Source: Lachnospiraceae bacterium (GTDB taxonomy: Bacteria; Bacillota; Clostridia; Lachnospirales; Lachnospiraceae). Taken from it: DNA of 58,098 bases. A program made the translations under genes and the position numbers. Positions within the stretch are counted from its first letter, which is position 1, and every line of letters starts with the position of its first letter. This document shows, one piece after another, positions 15,491 to 23,540 of the stretch. The notes beneath the pieces were generated by a model. That model worked only from the letters and a program-made list of their open reading frames with translations. It was not told the origin of the DNA and made no database searches. Where the stretch lies: contig JAFZOS010000083.1 of NCBI GenBank assembly GCA_017550535.1, positions 1 to 58,098 on the forward strand. The letters run 5' to 3'.

Positions 15491-15814
15491 TCACCCGTGA
15501 CTTACGTCCATGACAGATGGGAAAGGGATCACATTGGTTGGCTCATGTTGGCGGGCTTTCCAAAGGGTAAGTTTCTGCTGCATATTCATCCAACTTTCTA
15601 CGGACGTATTTGTTGCTTTGCTGATTCTTAAAGCCATTTCGGGACTGAGTGCAGCTTTTTCATTAATAAATTCTGATAAAGCTTTTCTGCTTACACCAAG
15701 CATATATGCTGCATCTGTAACAGTAAGATTAAGCGGGGTCATTACATCTTCACGAAAGATCGCCCCTGGATGAGTTGGTTTTCTTGTCGATTCCCTTTTT
15801 TGATCCGGTTTCAT
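15491..15814 (-). CDS. higA: HigA-type antitoxin, XRE family, no adjacent toxin
   Basis: 107 residues. The HigA/VapA-type domain begins KPTHPGAIFREDVMTPLNLTVTDAAYMLGVSRKALSEF and ends ESWMNMQQKLTLWKARQ. Start chosen at the Met of MKPDQKRES because AAGGA lies a few bases upstream and HigA proteins are about 100 residues; a longer frame to 15895 would add 27 atypical residues. No HigB is encoded upstream, where higB normally sits; an A/T-rich promoter-like region is found instead. A solitary antitoxin or regulator, probably a remnant of a pair. Confidence 0.82.
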   Translation of the reverse strand: MKPDQKRESTRKPTHPGAIFREDVMTPLNLTVTDAAYMLGVSRKALSEFINEKAALSPEMALRISKATNTSVESWMNMQQKLTLWKARQHEPTNVIPFPSVMDVSHG

Positions 15815-15974
15815 AGAAGTCCTTAAGACGTTTGTGAGTAAATGGTCACCTAGAATGATATAAGAAAAGGACTCTTGGCCCTTCGTTTTCAACAATGGGT
15901 CGAGTCCAATCTTAATTATATGATAGCATTATTTGGGAAAATGTCAATCTTTTGGAGGAAATTCTACAAGTCTT

Positions 15975-16006
15975 CAGACATGGGGACGGTTCTTCCGTCT
16001 GGTTTT
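15975..16006. repeat. Palindromic element, half copy, type A, at the 3' flank of the RAYT gene
   Basis: The left arm of type A (CAGACATGGGGACGG... to CTGGTTTT) with no right arm. It lies 20 bp beyond the stop codon of the RAYT gene. Confidence 0.9.
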
Positions 16007-16026
16007 GCTTGAAACACCATGCCCGA

Positions 16027-16779
16027 TCATCCCAGACTTTTAATATACTCAATCCTGTATTTGCTGATCCCTGTTATCCTGGAGAGTTGTCTTATTGCTA
16101 TGCCGGAACGTAAACACTTATTTACGGTGGCATTAAGATGCGTTTTATCCAGCCTGCACAAATCCTGTGGATTTACAAATCCGCTTGTTGATCTTATCAA
16201 TTCAATAGCATCTCTGTCATTCAACCTTATCGGAGCTTTGTCATCAAGATGCGAATTTAAGCATTCACCCTCGATAAAATTCAGAATTTCTTTTTGAGGC
16301 AATGATACATACTCACCAATATCATCTATCAGTTTGGTTACTTGCCTGATTCTGCTGCATTCAAGCCACTTATAATCGAATATGGAATTACACAATCCGG
16401 CCTTTATAGGATTATGGCATATGTATCGGAGGACATCGAGAAAATATGGATCTGACTCAACTGCTTCGCTTCTGAAGCGATCTTGAAAAAGATGCCCATA
16501 TAACTCATATTTCTTGTTGTAGTAAGATACGTATGATACGCCGATGCGTTTGAAGATAAGTTCAAGCGGTTCGTCCTGTTCCTTTATGAGCATATGAACA
16601 TGATTGTCCATAAGACAGTAGGCATATAGTTTGAAGTTTGACTTTTCCTTGGCTTTTTCTACCTTCTTAAGAAAGACGTATCTGTCCATGTCATCGGTAA
16701 AGATAATACGTCTATCCATTCCCCTCAGCATAATATGGTATAGTCCGGTACTGGATTTGATCCTTTGTGTTCTGCTCAA
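16027..16779 (-). CDS. REP-associated tyrosine transposase (RAYT), Y1/IS200-like
   Basis: 250-residue single-strand transposase of the HUH Y1 superfamily. The metal-binding HUH motif is DNHVHML (H60, H62) and the catalytic tyrosine is Y119 in RYICHNP. The N-terminal GLYHIMLRG and the FxxRF segment (FQDRFRSE) fit the RAYT family. A C-terminal helix-turn-helix-like region (IRQLSRITGISKYRIEYI) is present, as in many Bacillota RAYTs. RAYTs bind and cut REP hairpins. A half element lies 20 bp downstream and a full one about 190 bp upstream, so this is the natural candidate for moving the dispersed palindromes. Both strand orientations around it are otherwise empty of genes. Confidence 0.92.
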   Translation of the reverse strand: MSRTQRIKSSTGLYHIMLRGMDRRIIFTDDMDRYVFLKKVEKAKEKSNFKLYAYCLMDNHVHMLIKEQDEPLELIFKRIGVSYVSYYNKKYELYGHLFQDRFRSEAVESDPYFLDVLRYICHNPIKAGLCNSIFDYKWLECSRIRQVTKLIDDIGEYVSLPQKEILNFIEGECLNSHLDDKAPIRLNDRDAIELIRSTSGFVNPQDLCRLDKTHLNATVNKCLRSGIAIRQLSRITGISKYRIEYIKSLG

Positions 16780-16965
16780 GATTTGTTTTCCTTTTTGTTT
16801 TATGATATGGAGCTGTGTTTAAGCTCTGTATTTGGATGCGAGGTGATAATAGCACAGAATTCCTGGAGATTAAATAGAAAATAAGTGAATAAAAACGATT
16901 TGTAAAAGATATACAATTCTTAATACGTTTTATGTGATCGAAAATGAATGATTTTTGTTGAAATT

Positions 16966-17050
16966 GCTGGGTCAGACATGGGGACGGTTCTTCCGTCTGG
17001 TTTTTGTCAACAAAACCAGACGGAAGAACCGTCCCCATGTCTGACCCAGC
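16966..17050. repeat. Palindromic element, complete, type A, upstream of the RAYT gene
   Basis: Perfect arms extended outward by GCTGGG/CCCAGC, total about 85 bp, loop GTCAA region. It lies between the RAYT 5' end and the terminator of the GH94 gene. Confidence 0.95.
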
Positions 17051-17062
17051 CTGAATGCCAAA

Positions 17063-17084
17063 ATGCCCCGCGAAAGCGGGGCAT
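17063..17084 (-). terminator. Terminator of the GH94 gene
   Basis: A nine-base stem (ATGCCCCGC/GCGGGGCAT) with a tetraloop, 30 bp beyond the GH94 stop. The T-run on the minus strand is short, so strength is uncertain; the adjacent palindrome may assist. Confidence 0.7.
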
Positions 17085-17113
17085 TTCAAAGGAAGGAGAT
17101 TGGATGTTATAGA

Positions 17114-19549
17114 CTAACCCATTACAACTTCAACGTTGTATTCGGTTTTGCCTTCTTCATAGGGGATCACGCAGCCGTCAACTGCCTTGCCGTCAACGGT
17201 GAGTGACTTAACGCCCTTCTCAACATCTGAAGGGTTCTTAACATTGATATTATATGTAGCGCCGCGGAACTTACGCGTGATCTTGAAATCGCCGAATCCG
17301 TGCGGTACACAGGGATCAACTGAAAGTCCCTTATGCGTCGGATAAACACCTAAGATGTACTGCGAAATGTTGCAGAACGTCCATGCCGCGGTACCTGTAA
17401 GCCAGCTGTTCTTTCCTTCGCCGGGAAGGTATGCATCCGCACCCGCTACCATCTGGCAGTAAACGTAAGGCTCTGTCTTATGACGCTCGGATATTTCCTC
17501 GGTGTATGCAGGGCAGGTCTTCTTATATATCTCAAACGCCCTGTCGCCGCGTCCGATAACCGTCTCGGCGATCGAAACCCATGGATTGTTGTGACAGAAG
17601 ATACCCGCATTCTCCTTGTATCCGGGCGGATACGAGGTGATCTCGCCAAGCTCAAGGTGATACTTCGTATATGCAGGCTGTAAGATCATAACGCCGTAAT
17701 CGCAGTCAAGGTGCTTCTTGACAGAATCAAGAGCCTTCTCTGCAAGGCCTTCCTTAACACCGATTCCTGCGAGAGAACAGAAGCCGTTTGATTCTATGAA
17801 AATCTTACCCTCTTCACATTCCTTGGAACCTATCTTTTTGCTGTATGCATCATACGCGCGGACGAACCATTCGCCGTCCCAGCCATCCTTAAGAACAGCA
17901 TCGTACATAACCTTAACTTCGTTCCTTGCGCGCTCAGCCTCGGCAGTATCTCCGAGGAGTTCGGCGAGCTGTGCATATTCCTCGCCGTACTTAACGAACA
18001 TGCCCGCGATGAACACAGACTCAGCAACCGGGCCCTCCGAAGGACCGAAGCACTGGAATGATTCTCCGGGATGCTCCGAGAAGCAGTTAAGGTTTAAGCA
18101 GTCGTTCCAGTCGGCGCGGCCGATAAGAGGCAGCCCGTGAGGTCCCTTGTTGTTAACGGTAAAGTCAAACGACCTCTTAAGGTGCTCCATAAGCGTTGTG
18201 GCCTTGCTCATGTCATTATCGTAAGGCACCTGCTCCTTAAGGATCGAGGTGTCGCCCGTCTCACGTACATAAGCCGAAACGCCTGCGATGAGCCACAGAG
18301 GATCATCGTTAAAGCCGGAACCAATATCTGAATTACCGCGCTTTGTAAGCGGCTGGTACTGATGATATGCGCTTCCATTTTCAAACTGCGTCGAAGCGAT
18401 ATCGATGATACGCTCCCTCGCGCGCTCGGGAATAAGATGTACGAAACCAAGCAGATCCTGGTTTGAATCCCTGAAGCCCATTCCGCGGCCGATCCCCGAC
18501 TCATAATATGAAGCGGAACGGCTCATGTTGAAAGTAACCATGCACTGGTACTGGTTCCAGATGTTTACCATGCGGTTAACCTTGTCGTTGTTTGATTCTA
18601 ATGTATAGATAGAAAGCAGCTTGCTCCAGTAATCATTAAGCTCGGCGAAAGCCTTATCGACATCGGCATCCGTCTTGTACTTCGCAAGCAGCTTGTTCGA
18701 AGGATCCTTCTTGATGACGCCCTTGCTCTCCCACTTGTCGTCGTCGGGGTTCTCGCAGTAGCCGAGCACGAAAACGAATGATTTTGATTCTCCGGGTTTA
18801 AGAGTCACATTTATCTGATGCACCGCAACCGGCGACCAGCCGTGCGCGATCGAACCCGTGCACTCGCCCTTTTCACATACCTCGGGATTGCTGTTGTCGC
18901 GGTAAGCGCCGAGGAACGCATCCCTTGATGTGTCGAAGCCGTCAACCTTCGTATTTACCGAGAAAACGGCGTAGTGATTGCGGCGCTCCCTGTACTCGGT
19001 CTTGTGATAGATCGTAGAATCGATCACCTCAACCTCGCCCGTCGAGAAGTTACGCTGGAAATTCCTCGAATCATCGTCGGCGTTCCATAAGCACCACTCG
19101 ACGTACGAAAACAGTTTAAGTTCCTTTATCTCGTCAGAATCATTCGTAAGCCTGACCCTGTTTATCTCGCAGGTATCGCCCATCGGCACGAAAGCCAGTG
19201 TTTCGGCGCTGACACCGTTCTTTTTCGATGCGAACTTTGAATACCCCATGCCGTGACGGCATTCGTAAGAATCAAGCTCCGTTTTCGTCGGCTGCCAGCC
19301 GATGTTCCAAACGGTGTCGCCGTCCTTTATATAGTAGTATTTGCCGTTGTTGTCGGCAGGAATGTTGTTATAACGATAACGTGTAAGCCGCAGGAGCTTG
19401 GCATCCTTATAGAAGGAATAGCCGCCGCAGGTGTTTGAAATCAGTGTAAAAAAGTCGTTGCAGCCGAGATAATTGATCCACGGAAGCGGAGTTTTCGGCG
19501 TGGTTATCACGTATTCCCGGTTTTCGTCATCAAAGTATCCGAATTTCAT
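17114..19549 (-). CDS. Cellobiose phosphorylase-like glycosyltransferase, GH94
   Basis: Cytoplasmic phosphorylase that would cleave cellobiose with phosphate to alpha-glucose 1-phosphate and glucose. 811 residues, the usual length for cellobiose phosphorylase. The conserved block [15 protein letters not shown] (351-365), the segment [20 protein letters not shown] (386-405) and the general acid D483 in ADWNDCLN are present. The Met at 19549 is preferred to 19624 because AAAGGA lies about 9 nt before it and [15 protein letters not shown] is the conserved family start. It is divergent from the LacI gene, with an operator-like site between 19600 and 19613. Cellodextrin or other beta-glucoside phosphorylase activity is possible, but the sequence looks closest to cellobiose phosphorylase. 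Confidence 0.9.
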   Translation of the reverse strand: MKFGYFDDENREYVITTPKTPLPWINYLGCNDFFTLISNTCGGYSFYKDAKLLRLTRYRYNNIPADNNGKYYYIKDGDTVWNIGWQPTKTELDSYECRHGMGYSKFASKKNGVSAETLAFVPMGDTCEINRVRLTNDSDEIKELKLFSYVEWCLWNADDDSRNFQRNFSTGEVEVIDSTIYHKTEYRERRNHYAVFSVNTKVDGFDTSRDAFLGAYRDNSNPEVCEKGECTGSIAHGWSPVAVHQINVTLKPGESKSFVFVLGYCENPDDDKWESKGVIKKDPSNKLLAKYKTDADVDKAFAELNDYWSKLLSIYTLESNNDKVNRMVNIWNQYQCMVTFNMSRSASYYESGIGRGMGFRDSNQDLLGFVHLIPERARERIIDIASTQFENGSAYHQYQPLTKRGNSDIGSGFNDDPLWLIAGVSAYVRETGDTSILKEQVPYDNDMSKATTLMEHLKRSFDFTVNNKGPHGLPLIGRADWNDCLNLNCFSEHPGESFQCFGPSEGPVAESVFIAGMFVKYGEEYAQLAELLGDTAEAERARNEVKVMYDAVLKDGWDGEWFVRAYDAYSKKIGSKECEEGKIFIESNGFCSLAGIGVKEGLAEKALDSVKKHLDCDYGVMILQPAYTKYHLELGEITSYPPGYKENAGIFCHNNPWVSIAETVIGRGDRAFEIYKKTCPAYTEEISERHKTEPYVYCQMVAGADAYLPGEGKNSWLTGTAAWTFCNISQYILGVYPTHKGLSVDPCVPHGFGDFKITRKFRGATYNINVKNPSDVEKGVKSLTVDGKAVDGCVIPYEEGKTEYNVEVVMG

Positions 19550-19599
19550 ATGCGCGTGTCCTTTCATTATAAATAATGTTAATGGCGGGCGTGGGTTTC

Positions 19600-19613
19600 T
19601 GAAAACGATTAAG
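19600..19613. promoter_or_regulatory. Candidate LacI-type operator near the GH94 start
   Basis: TGAAAACGATTAAG resembles the site at 19763-19776 (GAAAACG-TTAAG shared) and has the central CG of LacI-family operators. It lies about 50 bp upstream of the GH94 start codon. Confidence 0.55.
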
Positions 19614-19749
19614 TTAACCCACAAAAAAAATAAGAAACCTGATGAAATTATACAACAATGAAATCAATGATTCAACAGTATTTATCAAAAAATAATGAAA
19701 AATGCACAAAAGGTTTTATAATGCTATTGAAAAATTGGCATATTTGATA

Positions 19750-19776
19750 TATACTTGTTTTCGAAAACGTTTAAGC
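19750..19776 (+). promoter_or_regulatory. Promoter -10 and LacI-type operator of the regulator gene
   Basis: TATACT (19750-19755), with TTGAAA about 15-16 bp upstream, is followed at once by TTTTCGAAAACGTTTAAG, a partly palindromic LacI-family operator. The arrangement fits autorepression. Confidence 0.55.
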
Positions 19777-19797
19777 ACCATAACGGGGGATTAAGGG

Positions 19798-20805
19798 ATG
19801 GTTTCATTAAAGGATATCGCTGTAAAGTGCAAGGTTTCGGTAGCCACGGTAAGTAAGGCGCTTAATGACCATAACGATGTGGGAGCCGCCACAAAGGAGC
19901 TTATACGCAAAGCTGCAAGGGAGATGGGGTATTTCCCCAATTCTTCGGCACGGGCGTTAAAGACAAACCGTACCTATAATATAGGCGTGCTATTTGTCGA
20001 TGAGGCACAGAGCGGACTCACTCATGATTATTTCGCTCATGTGCTCGACAGTTTCAAGAAAACGGTCGAGGCAGGCGGATACGACATAACCTTCATAAAT
20101 TCAACGCACACCAAGCATATGTCATACCTTGAGCACAGTCATTATCGGGGTGTTGACGGTGTTGTCATCGCCTGCGTTGACTTCTATGATCCACAGGTAA
20201 TGGAACTTATCCATTCCGACCTTCCCGTTGTTACGATCGACCACGTATTTGATTACCGCATCGCGGTTTTATCCGATAATATACAGGGCATGCATGACCT
20301 CGTTGAATACGTTTATTCAAAGGGCCACAGGAAGATAGCTTATATCGCCGGCGACGACACATCGGTTACGAAAAACCGTCTGGGAAGCTTCTACCGCAGC
20401 CTTGAAAAGAAAGGTGTCGAAGTTCCCGATGAATATGTACGCCAGGCTTCATACAGGCATCCTGATATGGCTTATGAGCACACAAAGGAGCTGTTAAAGC
20501 TTCCCGAGCGTCCAACCTGCATACTTTATTCGGATGATTATTCTGCGATAGGCGGCATCAACGCGATAAACGATGCCGGGCTTTCGATCCCCGGCGACAT
20601 ATCCATCGCAGGATATGACGGAAGCTACATCTCACAGATAATAAGCCCCAGGCTTACTACTATAAAACAGGACACCGAAAGCATAGGAAGAGTTGCAGCC
20701 GAGAAGCTCATACACCTTATTGAGAACCCCAAGACAACTCTCATCCAGAGGATGCTCATAAACGGAACGCTTATCGAAGGCGACTCCGTCGCAGATATAA
20801 ATTAA
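19798..20805 (+). CDS. LacI family transcriptional regulator
   Basis: 335 residues. N-terminal helix-turn-helix (VSLKDIAVKCKVSVATVSKALN) with the minor-groove hinge helix (NSSARALKTNRT), then a periplasmic-binding-protein-like effector domain (about 62-335, with GVDGVVIACVDF and ISIAGYDGS). It is encoded divergently from the GH94 gene and just upstream of the GH2 and GH36 genes, so it is the likely local regulator; the inducer would be an oligosaccharide released from the substrate polymer. Confidence 0.93.
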   Translation: MVSLKDIAVKCKVSVATVSKALNDHNDVGAATKELIRKAAREMGYFPNSSARALKTNRTYNIGVLFVDEAQSGLTHDYFAHVLDSFKKTVEAGGYDITFINSTHTKHMSYLEHSHYRGVDGVVIACVDFYDPQVMELIHSDLPVVTIDHVFDYRIAVLSDNIQGMHDLVEYVYSKGHRKIAYIAGDDTSVTKNRLGSFYRSLEKKGVEVPDEYVRQASYRHPDMAYEHTKELLKLPERPTCILYSDDYSAIGGINAINDAGLSIPGDISIAGYDGSYISQIISPRLTTIKQDTESIGRVAAEKLIHLIENPKTTLIQRMLINGTLIEGDSVADIN

Positions 20806-20809
20806 AGAT

Positions 20810-20881
20810 TCGGACACGGGGACGGTTCTTCCGTCTGGTTTTGTTGACAAAACCAGACGGAAGAACCGTCCCCGTGTCTGA
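20810..20881. repeat. Palindromic element, complete, type A, before the GH2 gene
   Basis: Near-perfect arms beginning TCGGACACGGGG and ending CCCCGTGTCTGA. It lies between the LacI stop and the GH2 start; the GH2 ribosome site TGAGG begins about 4 bp after it. Confidence 0.95.
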
Positions 20882-20895
20882 CAAATGAGGTCTAT

Positions 20896-23451
20896 ATGGT
20901 ACGGATTGATAAAGACATTCAATGGAAAATGAGAATAGCAGGTACCGATACATGGTATCCGGCCACGGTCCCTGGTTCTGTTTATAATGACCTGTTAAAC
21001 GCGGGTGTGATGGAGGATCCGTACTGGCGTGATAATGAGGATGAGGCCCTTGCGCTCATGGATAATGACTTTGAGTATCGCGGAACGTTTGATGTGAATG
21101 ATGCCATGCTTGGGGATGTCACTGCCGACGAAGTCATCCTGCGTTTTAATGGCCTTGATACGATCGCAGACATATCATTGAATGGAGAATCACTCGGCCG
21201 CGTCAACAACATGCACCGCACGTGGGAATACCCCGTAAAACGTCTTCTAAGGGCCAAAGATAACGAACTTGTCATTATCTTTCATTCACCCGTTAAATTC
21301 ATCGCTGAAGAATATAAGAAGGATCCCGGTATCCTCGGTACAGAGGATGCCATGCTTGGATTCCCTCATATAAGGAAAGCCCACTATATGTTTGGCTGGG
21401 ACTGGGGCCCGAGGCTGCCTGATGCCGGCATATGGAGGAGCGTTGAGCTGCTTGCCGTAAGGGAGGCAAGGCTTGAGAACGTATATATCAGGCAGGAGTT
21501 TTCGCGGGACACGGGGACGGTTCTTTTGTCCTGCGAAAAACGCGGGACGAAAGAACCGTCCCCGTGTCCCGCCGGTGAGTCGTTTCGCCTTCTTATCACG
21601 GTGATCGATCCCAAAGGAAATAAAGTGTACGATAAAGTGGACATAACCTCGACGCCCATAGCCATAGAAAATCCAAGGCTCTGGTGGCCGAACGGGCTGG
21701 GTGAGCAGCCGCTGTATACGGTAACTGTCGAACTTGAGTTAATGAAGACGGAAGAACCGTCCCCGTGTCTGAAAAACCAGACGGAAGAACCGTCCCCGTG
21801 TCTGGATACATGGACCCGGCGTATCGGTTTGAGAAAACTTGAAGTAAGTACTAAAAAGGATGAGTACGGTTCGGAGTTTGCGCATGTGATTAACGGGGTT
21901 AAGTTCTTTGCGATGGGTGCTGACTATATCCCCGAGGATAATATCCTGCCGCGGACGAATCCCAAAAGAACACGCAAATTACTGGAGCAGTGCAAGGCAG
22001 CGCATTTTAACTGCATCCGTGTATGGGGCGGAGGTCTGTACCCGTCGGATGATTTTTACGATATCTGCGACGAGCTGGGGCTCGTCGTATGGCAGGATTT
22101 CATGTTTGCCTGTGCAAATTACAGGCTGACGGATGATTTTAGGGAAAACATAACCGCCGAGCTTAAAGACAATATAAGGCGCCTTCGGCATCACGCGAGC
22201 CTTGGGCTTTGGTGCGGCAACAATGAGATGGAACTGTTTGCCGGTGAAGGCCACTGGGGCGCCGATGATGACATAAGGCACGACTATCTTAAGATGTATG
22301 AGGACCTGTTCCCGAAGATCGTTAAGGAGGAGGATCCCGACAGGTTTTACTGGCCGGCATCGCCTTCGTGCGGCGGTGGGTTTGATTCTCCCAACGATCC
22401 CGACAGGGGCGACGTTCACTACTGGGACGTATGGCACGGGAACAAGCCGTTTACGGAGTACCGGAAGTTCTATTTCAGGTACCTGTCGGAGTTCGGCTTT
22501 CAGTCCTTCCCGTCGATAAAAACCGTCGAGAGCTTCACATTGCCCGGGGACCGCAACGTGTTCTCATATATAATGGAGAAGCACCAGAAAAACGCGTCGG
22601 CGAACGGCAAGATAATGAACTACCTTGAGCAGATGTTCTTATATCCTAACGACCTGGATACGCTAATATACGCATCGCAGATCCTGCAGGCCGAGGCGAT
22701 CCGCTACGGCGTAGAGCATCTAAGGCGCAACCGCGGGCGCTGCATGGGCACCGTGTACTGGCAGCTTAACGACTGCTGGCCGGTGGCGTCGTGGTCGTCG
22801 ATCGATTATTACGGGCGGTGGAAGGCGCTGCATTATTATGCGAAGCGGTTCTTTGCGCCCCTCGTGATCTCCTGCGAGGAAGAAGGGCTGCTGACGCAGT
22901 CACTTAATGTAAACGCCGAGCCTTTCCCGGTCAGGCGGTCGATACGCCTAAGCGTCGCAAACGAAACTTTAAGCGGTTTTTCAGGCACAGTATCGTGGCA
23001 GCTTCGAAGGCCCGACAGCAGTATAATAAGGGAAGAATCACACGCCGTAACTCTAAGCCCCATGTCCTCTTTATGGCTTGATAAGGTGGAACTGCCGGAA
23101 GCTGTTGTAAACGGCAAAGGATCCGGGGTATTATATAATGAATATGTAAGCTATCAGCTGCGCGAAAACGGTGCAGGTGATGATAATGAAGTGGTTTCCG
23201 AAGGCACGGTGCTTTTCTGTCCGCCAAAGCATTTTAAGTTTGAGGACCCTAAGCTTAGCTTAAGGATCGAGGGCGATGAAATCGTTGTATCGGCCGCAGC
23301 GTATGCAAAATCAGTTGAGATAAGGAACGAAAATGACGACCTTATCCTTTCGGATAATTTCTTCGACATGAACGCGGGGGAGAAGAGGGTTAAGATACTT
23401 AGGGGAAATCCGAGGGGACTTTCGGTACGAAGTGTATATAGTATAAGGTAA
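20896..23451 (+). CDS. Beta-mannosidase-like glycoside hydrolase, GH2, with two translated palindrome inserts
   Basis: 851 residues, cytoplasmic. Predicted to remove beta-mannosyl residues from the non-reducing end of manno-oligosaccharides. The GH2 layout is clear: N-terminal sugar-binding domain (about 1-190, ending FGWDWGPRLPDAGIWR), Ig-like domain (about 190-320), TIM barrel (about 320-640), then C-terminal beta domains. Acid/base E444 is in CGNNEME and nucleophile E532 in LSEFGFQ. The Ig-like domain is broken by foreign segments at about 203-226 (a type-B element) and 284-303 (two type-A right halves), both in frame and still open. They fall around surface loops and strand ends of this domain, so activity may survive, but this is unproven. 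The start has a weak site, TGAGG. Confidence 0.88.
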   Translation: MVRIDKDIQWKMRIAGTDTWYPATVPGSVYNDLLNAGVMEDPYWRDNEDEALALMDNDFEYRGTFDVNDAMLGDVTADEVILRFNGLDTIADISLNGESLGRVNNMHRTWEYPVKRLLRAKDNELVIIFHSPVKFIAEEYKKDPGILGTEDAMLGFPHIRKAHYMFGWDWGPRLPDAGIWRSVELLAVREARLENVYIRQEFSRDTGTVLLSCEKRGTKEPSPCPAGESFRLLITVIDPKGNKVYDKVDITSTPIAIENPRLWWPNGLGEQPLYTVTVELELMKTEEPSPCLKNQTEEPSPCLDTWTRRIGLRKLEVSTKKDEYGSEFAHVINGVKFFAMGADYIPEDNILPRTNPKRTRKLLEQCKAAHFNCIRVWGGGLYPSDDFYDICDELGLVVWQDFMFACANYRLTDDFRENITAELKDNIRRLRHHASLGLWCGNNEMELFAGEGHWGADDDIRHDYLKMYEDLFPKIVKEEDPDRFYWPASPSCGGGFDSPNDPDRGDVHYWDVWHGNKPFTEYRKFYFRYLSEFGFQSFPSIKTVESFTLPGDRNVFSYIMEKHQKNASANGKIMNYLEQMFLYPNDLDTLIYASQILQAEAIRYGVEHLRRNRGRCMGTVYWQLNDCWPVASWSSIDYYGRWKALHYYAKRFFAPLVISCEEEGLLTQSLNVNAEPFPVRRSIRLSVANETLSGFSGTVSWQLRRPDSSIIREESHAVTLSPMSSLWLDKVELPEAVVNGKGSGVLYNEYVSYQLRENGAGDDNEVVSEGTVLFCPPKHFKFEDPKLSLRIEGDEIVVSAAAYAKSVEIRNENDDLILSDNFFDMNAGEKRVKILRGNPRGLSVRSVYSIR
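21504..21572. repeat. Palindromic element, complete, type B, inside the GH2 gene
   Basis: 69 bp, exactly 23 codons, arms GCGGGACACGGGGACGG... and its near-perfect complement with loop AAAAA. Translated in frame in the beta-mannosidase. Confidence 0.95.
21746..21804. repeat. Two tandem right-half palindromic elements, type A, inside the GH2 gene
   Basis: AGACGGAAGAACCGTCCCCG occurs twice in direct orientation, giving the protein repeat TEEPSPCL twice. No left arms, so this is a partial or rearranged insertion. Confidence 0.93.
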
Positions 23452-23453
23452 AA

Positions 23454-23528
23454 GCCAGACACGGGGACGGTTCTTCCGTCTGGTTTTTGTCAACAAAACC
23501 AGACGGAAGAACCGTCCCCGTGTCTGGC
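23454..23528. repeat. Palindromic element, complete, type A, between GH2 and GH36
   Basis: 75 bp, arms GCCAGACACGGGG... and its complement. It starts just after the GH2 stop codon and ends directly against the AAAGGAGG of the GH36 gene, inside an apparent operon. Confidence 0.95.
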
Positions 23529-23540
23529 AAAGGAGGAATC

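Noticed and set aside
19757-19776. CcpA catabolite-responsive element
   Set aside because: The match to the cre consensus is partial, while the presence of a related site and a divergent LacI gene favours a local operator. Not fully excluded.
23487-23540. Upstream extension of the GH36 reading frame through the palindrome
   Set aside because: The strong AAAGGAGG site and the family start point to the ATG at 23541. The open upstream frame is explained by the stop-free element.
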